Below are positions 58,985-64,000 of a DNA stretch of 64,000 bases, one piece after another; position 1 is the first letter of the stretch; the number at the start of each line of letters is the position of its first letter. A model generated the notes under the pieces. The model worked only from the letters and a program-made list of their open reading frames with translations, was not told the origin of the DNA and did no database searches. The DNA is from Melioribacteraceae bacterium (lineage in GTDB: Bacteria > Bacteroidota > Ignavibacteria > Ignavibacteriales > Melioribacteraceae): the NCBI GenBank assembly GCA_015493615.1, contig WGCV01000062.1, positions 1 to 64,000 of the forward strand, given 5' to 3'. The position numbers and the translations under genes are program-made.

Positions 58985-59881
58985 ATGAAAAAAAGAGCAT
59001 TTGTGTTAATTCAATTGTTTTTTCTTCTGCCGGCAATAATATTTGCTCAGGAAAGCATAAATAATTTTACAATTGGAGGAGTCCAAAAACTTAATCTAAA
59101 AAGGAACGCTCTCTATCTTAACATTAATGGAGAATTCCCTCAGTTCATTAAAGTCTATAATTCAAAGCTCAACACGATGGTCGATTTTCCGGAAACGAAT
59201 GTAACCACGGAAGCTTACCTTAATGCATACGCGCAATACGGATTTTCGAATAAACTTAATTTCTTTATAGATATTCCCTTCAAGTGGTTAAACCATTACA
59301 ACCCGAATATTAACCAAGAAAATAAAGGGTTCGGCGATATTGAATTCGGCGCGTCGTGGCAGGCGGTGGGGAGTTCCTTAAGTGAAAAGACATTGGGTTT
59401 ACGCTTATCGGTTACAGCTCCGGTTGGAGAGCATTCAAACCTGTCGCCATTCGAACTTCCTTTGGGAGAGGGCGTTTGGCAGATAACAGCCGCTGCGGCG
59501 GGAATGATTCCGGTGAACTCATTTAGTGTCGTTTATTTTCTCGACTATACTTTGAGAACTAAAAACAGCGCTGATATTAATCTCGGCGATCAAGTTGCAG
59601 GGATGGTTGCGGCGGAAAAAGAGCTTAACACCGATTGGGGAAACTTCTCTTTGGAGTCCGGATTTGAGCTTTCAAATTATTTTGATAATTCACTGAACGG
59701 AACGAATTTACCGAACAGCTCGGAATTTGCGGCGCATATTTTCGGAGGCATCGGCTATTATTACCGCAGCAATTTAAGGTTCAGCTTTACGATGCCTTTT
59801 ACAGTTTATAAAATCGACGGCTGGCTAACCGATTACAGCGCAATCTTAAAAATTGAATATTCATTAGATATTAAAAATTAA
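58985..59881 (+). CDS. Outer-membrane beta-barrel protein, first gene of the efflux operon
   Basis: 298 residues with a signal peptide (about 1-22). Barrel-like alternation with aromatic strand ends; segments such as LNFFIDIPFKWLNHYN, GFGDIEFGASWQAVGSSLSEKTLGLRLSVTAPVGEHSNLSPFELPLGEG and RFSFTMPFTVYKIDGW resemble the MetA-like barrel at 47631. It precedes the fusion-protein gene by 11 bp. It may serve as an accessory outer-membrane pore alongside the TolC-type protein encoded later. Confidence 0.65.
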   Translation: MKKRAFVLIQLFFLLPAIIFAQESINNFTIGGVQKLNLKRNALYLNINGEFPQFIKVYNSKLNTMVDFPETNVTTEAYLNAYAQYGFSNKLNFFIDIPFKWLNHYNPNINQENKGFGDIEFGASWQAVGSSLSEKTLGLRLSVTAPVGEHSNLSPFELPLGEGVWQITAAAAGMIPVNSFSVVYFLDYTLRTKNSADINLGDQVAGMVAAEKELNTDWGNFSLESGFELSNYFDNSLNGTNLPNSSEFAAHIFGGIGYYYRSNLRFSFTMPFTVYKIDGWLTDYSAILKIEYSLDIKN

Positions 59882-59892
59882 GGAGGTACCTG

Positions 59893-60696
59893 GTGAAAGT
59901 ATCTAATTTCACAATAAAAATTTTGACAGTCCTAATTATTTTGTTTTTGGTTTCCTGTTCGGATAACAACACAAAAAAGAGCGCTGATTTTTACGGATAT
60001 ATAGAATCGACGCAATTAAATGTAACTACAAGAATGCCCGGAAAAATCACTTCCATTTCAGTTGACGAAGGCGATTACGTTAAGGAAGGTGAAGTAGTCG
60101 CGCAGCTTGATACCAAGGAACTGCTGGCTCATCGTAAGGCGCTGACCGCGCGTCTGAAAAACATTGAAGTAAATCTGAAAAGGGTTACAAATCTTTATAA
60201 CGCCGGCGCGGTGCCGAAACTGAAGTTGGATGAAATTGAAACAAATTACGAAATAGTAAAGGATAATCTGCTCGCTTTGGATACGAAATTACACGATATG
60301 TCTATTCGTACTCCAATCAGCGGCGTTGTGAATGTTCGCGTTTTGGAGGTCGGTCAAATGATGCCTCCCGGAATGCCGGTGGTAATTGTAACCGACACTT
60401 CCGCCACATACGCGAGATTTAATATTCCCGAAACCTACATTAATCAAATTAAGCTGGGTAAAGAGATTAATCTTAAAACGCTCGGTTCGGATTCGATTAT
60501 CAAAGCTAAAATTATTCAGATTGTTCCGGTTGCGGATTTCGCCACTCATACTCCGACTTCCTCGAGTGATTTAAGGGATATACGCTCCTTTGCCGTGAAG
60601 ATGAAAATTGAAAATAACCGAAGCAATCTGATGCCCGGAATGAATGTTTATTTTACTCTTGCAACGCCTCAACGGAAGGAGTTAAATAATGAGTAA
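59893..60696 (+). CDS. HlyD/MFP family periplasmic adaptor (lipoprotein)
   Basis: 267 residues from a GTG preceded by AAGGAGG. A lipoprotein signal ends in LVSC (Cys22). Next come the lipoyl-like half (RMPGKITSISVDEGDYVKEGEVVAQLDTKE), an alpha-helical hairpin (about 80-130), and the second lipoyl half (LHDMSIRTPISGVVNVRVLEVGQMMPPGMPVVIVTD), then a beta-barrel domain. It bridges the inner-membrane permease and TolC. It overlaps the permease gene by 8 bp. Confidence 0.9.
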   Translation: MKVSNFTIKILTVLIILFLVSCSDNNTKKSADFYGYIESTQLNVTTRMPGKITSISVDEGDYVKEGEVVAQLDTKELLAHRKALTARLKNIEVNLKRVTNLYNAGAVPKLKLDEIETNYEIVKDNLLALDTKLHDMSIRTPISGVVNVRVLEVGQMMPPGMPVVIVTDTSATYARFNIPETYINQIKLGKEINLKTLGSDSIIKAKIIQIVPVADFATHTPTSSSDLRDIRSFAVKMKIENNRSNLMPGMNVYFTLATPQRKELNNE

Positions 60697-61900
60697 GATT
60701 AAATCCTTTCAGTTTTTCGGGTTCTTACTTTTACGCACAATTTTAATAACGCTTGCTCTGCTTTTATTTTTCAGTATGATGGCGGGAATGTACTATAAAA
60801 GCGAACCTCGCGGCGTTAAGACCGCCATTTGCGATTTGGATCATTCCTCTTTGAGCAGGTCGATTATTTTCGGAATAAACTCATCGGAGATGTACGAGAT
60901 TGTAAATTATGCCAATGATTACAACACAATTCAAAAGCTGATTGATGAAGGAAAAATCGACTTGGGAATTGTAATTCCGGAGAACACTTACAAAAATGTT
61001 CTTAACAGAAAACCGGTGCGTATCCTTGCCGCCGTTAACGGAACGGCAAACCCGATTATTCCGAAACTATCCGTAGGGACGTTGAAAAGAATTGTAATGA
61101 CGCTCAACATGCAGTACGGAATGCACATCCCTGTCGAGAGTTTGGGAGTAATTCCGAATGTTTGTCACGGGAAAGAACCTCTGCTCGGCGTTAGTCAGAG
61201 AGTTTACTACTCGCCGGCAATGAGTATGGAATCCTCCATGCTGCCTGCGTTTATGGGATTGGCGATGCAGATTGTTTCCATGCTGATTATTCTTCTGGCT
61301 CTGCAGGCGAACTTAAAGAAAGTAAGGGGATTAATTCCCTCTATAAAATATGCCCGCCAGATACCGCTGAAAGCCATTTTGATTCCGGCGATAACTTCGT
61401 GGATTATGGTAGGCACGGCAATTTCAACGGCGTTTTTTACAACGATGTATATTTTCGGCGTACCGCTGCCGCCAAATATCTGGAATACCGTGCTGATAAT
61501 TTTCATGCTCGTTTTGGCAATGGAAAGCATTTCAATCTTTATCAGTTTGAATGTAAATAATGTAATCATCTTGACAGCGTTGCTTACATTAATTGTGCTG
61601 CCCGCGTTTATGTATTCCGGTTTTCTGATTCCGGGCGAACAGATGGCGGCGTTCCCTCATTTTATCGGCGGAATTTTCCCGCTGAGATATTATTTGCGTT
61701 CACTCTACTTGGTTTTCAATCATCAGATGCCTCTTTCGAGCGCATACGAAAACATAAATATATTATTACAATTTATTGGCGCTTTTGTTCTATTGATAAT
61801 TATCTCGATAGCCGTGGGTACGGTGCAGAGAAGAAAAATTCATATGAAAGAGAAGCTGAAAAATATGAGAACGGAAGTAACTCCGGAGGAAAATGTATGA
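60689..61900 (+). CDS. ABC-2 type transporter permease
   Basis: 403 residues: an N-terminal membrane helix (about 12-32), a large periplasmic domain (about 35-180) and five further helices toward the C terminus, with IFPLRYYLRSLYLVFN typical of ABC-2 permeases (DrrB/YhhJ-like). No ABC ATPase gene lies in the operon, so energy must come from an ATPase encoded elsewhere or the protein works differently. It overlaps both its neighbours (8 bp upstream, 4 bp downstream). Confidence 0.85.
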   Translation: MSKIKSFQFFGFLLLRTILITLALLLFFSMMAGMYYKSEPRGVKTAICDLDHSSLSRSIIFGINSSEMYEIVNYANDYNTIQKLIDEGKIDLGIVIPENTYKNVLNRKPVRILAAVNGTANPIIPKLSVGTLKRIVMTLNMQYGMHIPVESLGVIPNVCHGKEPLLGVSQRVYYSPAMSMESSMLPAFMGLAMQIVSMLIILLALQANLKKVRGLIPSIKYARQIPLKAILIPAITSWIMVGTAISTAFFTTMYIFGVPLPPNIWNTVLIIFMLVLAMESISIFISLNVNNVIILTALLTLIVLPAFMYSGFLIPGEQMAAFPHFIGGIFPLRYYLRSLYLVFNHQMPLSSAYENINILLQFIGAFVLLIIISIAVGTVQRRKIHMKEKLKNMRTEVTPEENV

Positions 61901-63282
61901 AAAGAATAAATTTTATTTTAATTGTGTTTGGTTTGTTTATACTCCTTCCTCTCAGTATGAACGGACAAAATGCCAACCATAAATTAACGCTTGACGAAGC
62001 GATTAAAATTGCAATAAAAAACAATCCGGCTGATAAAATTGCCGGGAGCAAAATCAGTGAAGCCGAAGGAAAAATCACACAGGCGCGTTCAATGTTGGTC
62101 CCTAAATTGGAGATGCTCGGGAAATATTTTTACACCAACAATCTTCCTAATTTTTTTCCGCAGCAGATGAAACAAGTTCCGGTTATGACGGCGACCGGTC
62201 CCGTTGCGGGGCAGTTTGTTCCTCTGCGTCCGCTTTCTCCGTTTCCTTCAAACAGCCGCGATGTTTTTACATTTGATTTGAACATGGTTTATCCTATTTA
62301 CACGGCGGGGAAAATTACCCACGCGAATCAAAACGCAAAAATATTAAAAAGTTTGTACGAGAATAACAAAGATCAAACCGACGCCGAAATAACATACAAT
62401 GTAAAGAAAGCTTTCTACAATATTCTTTTTCTGAATAATGTTATCGCGCTTCACAAAAAGGTGATTGCGCAGTTGAACGAACATTTGAACCTTGCGGAAA
62501 AAGCGTACGAGGAAGGCGTTCGCTCGCAGTTTGAGGTTATCAGCTTTAAGGCAAAAATAAGCGAGTTCAAAAGTAAAATCGTTGATTTGGAAGGGAAGTT
62601 GGAAGTTGCCGAGACGGGACTTAAGAATTTGTTAAACCTTCCTATGGATGATTCGGTTCAGTGCGAAGGAAATTTGACTTTGAATGAAAATGAAATAGGT
62701 AAAATTAAATCTTCCCTTATTGACGAAGTATATGAAAGCAACCATCAGCTGAAAATGCTGAAGAAAAAAGAGAAGCTGGTCGGCAATTTGGAAAAGATAA
62801 ATTCAGCCGATAATAAACCGACGCTTTTCGCTTTTGCCAATTATCATGTTTATCACGGAAAAGATTTTCCTCCTTACGATGATTCGTGGAGAAACGGCTG
62901 GGCTGCCGGAGTCGGGATTAAGATGAAGATTTTTGACGGCAACTTTACGAGCGGTAAAATTCAGGAAGCCAAAGCCGTAATTGAAGGCGTGAAAAACATG
63001 GAAGAAGGTTTGAAGCTGAAATTGAGATTTGAATTTAAGTCAACGCAAGAAAAAATTATCAGTTTGGAAAGCGAGTTGCAGGCTGTAAATAACACATTGT
63101 CCGTTGCGGAAAAGGGCTACGAAATCGCAAAGGTAAGTTACGAAAACGGAGTAATTACAAATGTTCAGTTAGATGACGCACAGCTGAATGTAGTTAGAAA
63201 CCAAACCAGAATATATCAGATAAATAAAGACCTGCTTTTGGAAAAGGCAAATCTGGATTTGATTAAAGGTCAGTTAAATTAA
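61897..63282 (+). CDS. TolC family outer-membrane efflux protein
   Basis: 461 residues with a signal peptide (about 1-23). Two OEP repeats: the first starts LTLDEAIKIAIKNNPADKIAGSKISEAEGKITQARSMLVPKLEM; the second has VGIKMKIFDGNFTSGKIQEAKAVIEG and ends with the long helix EKGYEIAKVSYENGVITNVQLDDAQLNV. It forms the trimeric exit duct for the efflux unit. It is last in the TetR-controlled operon or followed by the CMD gene 15 bp downstream. Confidence 0.92.
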   Translation: MKRINFILIVFGLFILLPLSMNGQNANHKLTLDEAIKIAIKNNPADKIAGSKISEAEGKITQARSMLVPKLEMLGKYFYTNNLPNFFPQQMKQVPVMTATGPVAGQFVPLRPLSPFPSNSRDVFTFDLNMVYPIYTAGKITHANQNAKILKSLYENNKDQTDAEITYNVKKAFYNILFLNNVIALHKKVIAQLNEHLNLAEKAYEEGVRSQFEVISFKAKISEFKSKIVDLEGKLEVAETGLKNLLNLPMDDSVQCEGNLTLNENEIGKIKSSLIDEVYESNHQLKMLKKKEKLVGNLEKINSADNKPTLFAFANYHVYHGKDFPPYDDSWRNGWAAGVGIKMKIFDGNFTSGKIQEAKAVIEGVKNMEEGLKLKLRFEFKSTQEKIISLESELQAVNNTLSVAEKGYEIAKVSYENGVITNVQLDDAQLNVVRNQTRIYQINKDLLLEKANLDLIKGQLN

Positions 63283-63297
63283 GGAAAGGAGAATAAA

Positions 63298-63657
63298 ATG
63301 GAAATAAAAGAATTATTAAAAGCAATGGAAGCGGAACTTGGAAGCGAACCGGAAACAATGGTGCTTCTTTCCAAGCTGGACGCAAAAACGGTTTTTGAAC
63401 ATGCCTCGAGCAAACAATTTGCGATGGGCGGCGAACATATTCCACCGAAATATAAACTGCTGATGAGCATCGCCATTTCCGCCGCATTAGGCGCTGAAAG
63501 CTGTATGGAAGTTTATACAAAAGTCGCGAGGAACAAAGGCGTAACTCTTGACGAGATTAAGGAAACTATTATGCTTACAAGATTTGTTAAGGGAACGACA
63601 GTCCTGAATACTTCAACAAATGCACTGAGACTTTTGTTTGAAGAAGAAGAGAAATAA
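63298..63657 (+). CDS. Carboxymuconolactone decarboxylase (AhpD-like) family protein
   Basis: 119 residues. Helical CMD fold; the segment IAISAALGAESCMEVYTKVARNKGVTLDEI holds Cys69. AhpD-type members have C-x-x-C here, but the first position is Ala66, so this protein has a single Cys and cannot use the usual dithiol mechanism. It may have lost peroxidase function or use a partner thiol. AAGGAAAGGAG precedes the ATG. It lies 15 bp after the TolC gene and likely belongs to the same transcript. Confidence 0.85.
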   Translation: MEIKELLKAMEAELGSEPETMVLLSKLDAKTVFEHASSKQFAMGGEHIPPKYKLLMSIAISAALGAESCMEVYTKVARNKGVTLDEIKETIMLTRFVKGTTVLNTSTNALRLLFEEEEK

Positions 63658-63684
63658 CTTTTTAATAACTAATCGAGTTGAAAA

Positions 63685-64000
63685 ATGATACGCAGAATAT
63701 TAACTCCGCTTGACCGCTCGGAATATACGGAAACGGCGATTACATATACTTGTAAAATTGCCGAAAAGTTGGACTCCGAAGTTTCCGGCATGGTCGTTTT
63801 AGATTCAAAAGATATTGATGATTCGGTCGGGACAATCGCCCCCGGCGGACTTGACTTGGCTGAAAAGTTGGAAGCAAAAAAAACATTGGAAGCCGAACGG
63901 CATATCAATAAACTCTTAAAAAATCTGTCGGATGAATGCTCAAAGTTGGGAGTAAAACATATCGAGGAAGAGTTTCAGGGCAGTCCGAGTTCGCGTATAA
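63685..64000 (+). CDS. Universal stress protein (partial, runs off the window)
   Basis: At least 105 residues from the ATG at 63685 to the window edge. The N terminus IRRILTPLDRSEYTETAITYTCKIAEKL is the USP pattern, followed by a helix rich in Glu/Lys. The C-terminal nucleotide motif is not within the window. It lies 27 bp after the CMD gene. Confidence 0.8.
   Translation, partial: MIRRILTPLDRSEYTETAITYTCKIAEKLDSEVSGMVVLDSKDIDDSVGTIAPGGLDLAEKLEAKKTLEAERHINKLLKNLSDECSKLGVKHIEEEFQGSPSSRI

Overview
The window is a contiguous bacterial chromosome segment, moderately AT-rich and densely coding. Several things point to the Bacteroidetes/Chlorobi (FCB) lineage, most likely an Ignavibacteria-type anaerobe or facultative anaerobe. 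Promoters fit the Bacteroidetes form (TTTG about 19-20 nt upstream of TAnnTTTG). Protein families typical of that group are present: DUF1460 amidase, DUF6132, DUF1858, an Ig-like lipoprotein beside mltG, and a bifunctional glutamate formiminotransferase/cyclodeaminase. Lysine catabolism runs by the saccharopine route. The taxonomic call is an inference and was not checked by a search.

Layout. 0-0.7 kb: the end of a gene, an integron attC-like site, and a small gene cut off by a repeat element. 0.7-12.5 kb: mostly housekeeping genes (rmuC, penicillin-acylase family, metF, ddl, ftsB-like, rarA, dprA) with an orphan microcompartment vertex gene (EutN/CcmL). 12.5-13.4 kb: a gene-free block of several repeat families. 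13.4-24.9 kb: nnrDE, vanZ-like, a small redox operon, a leftward operon yicC-gmk-rpoZ-udg-dnaB-DUF1460, then a lysine degradation pair. 24.9-25.7 kb: a mazEF module bracketed by identical palindromes. 26-46 kb: the translation operon thrS-infC-rpmI-rplT-pheS-pheT, zapA, a predicted 6S RNA, rny, coaE, then proline dehydrogenase, tsaD, mltG and ftcD. 46.7-64 kb: two tRNAs, then an accessory region for metal(loid) and xenobiotic stress. It holds an ArsR-led operon (outer-membrane protein, BASS permease, DGC zinc-binding protein, two universal stress proteins), OsmC, TauE, a CDF zinc transporter, a porin, a redoxin and ACR3 arsenite efflux. It ends with a TetR-controlled efflux operon.

The most distinctive non-coding feature is a family of 11 short non-autonomous elements (MITE-like). 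They have terminal inverted repeats around GAAGGCTTTGC / GCAAAGGTCTC, 5-bp AT-rich target duplications (exact in 6 copies), an interior that folds into one long hairpin, and exchangeable palindromic modules. Six of the 11 sit in 50.9-58.8 kb. Two lie exactly where a gene stops, so the stop codon uses element bases. A second family has perfect 16-bp inverted ends and a TTAAT duplication. No transposase for either family is encoded here. Regulatory sites with good support are a TetR palindrome, a related TetR site on the efflux promoter, an ArsR-type palindrome, and a non-canonical AUC start codon for infC.
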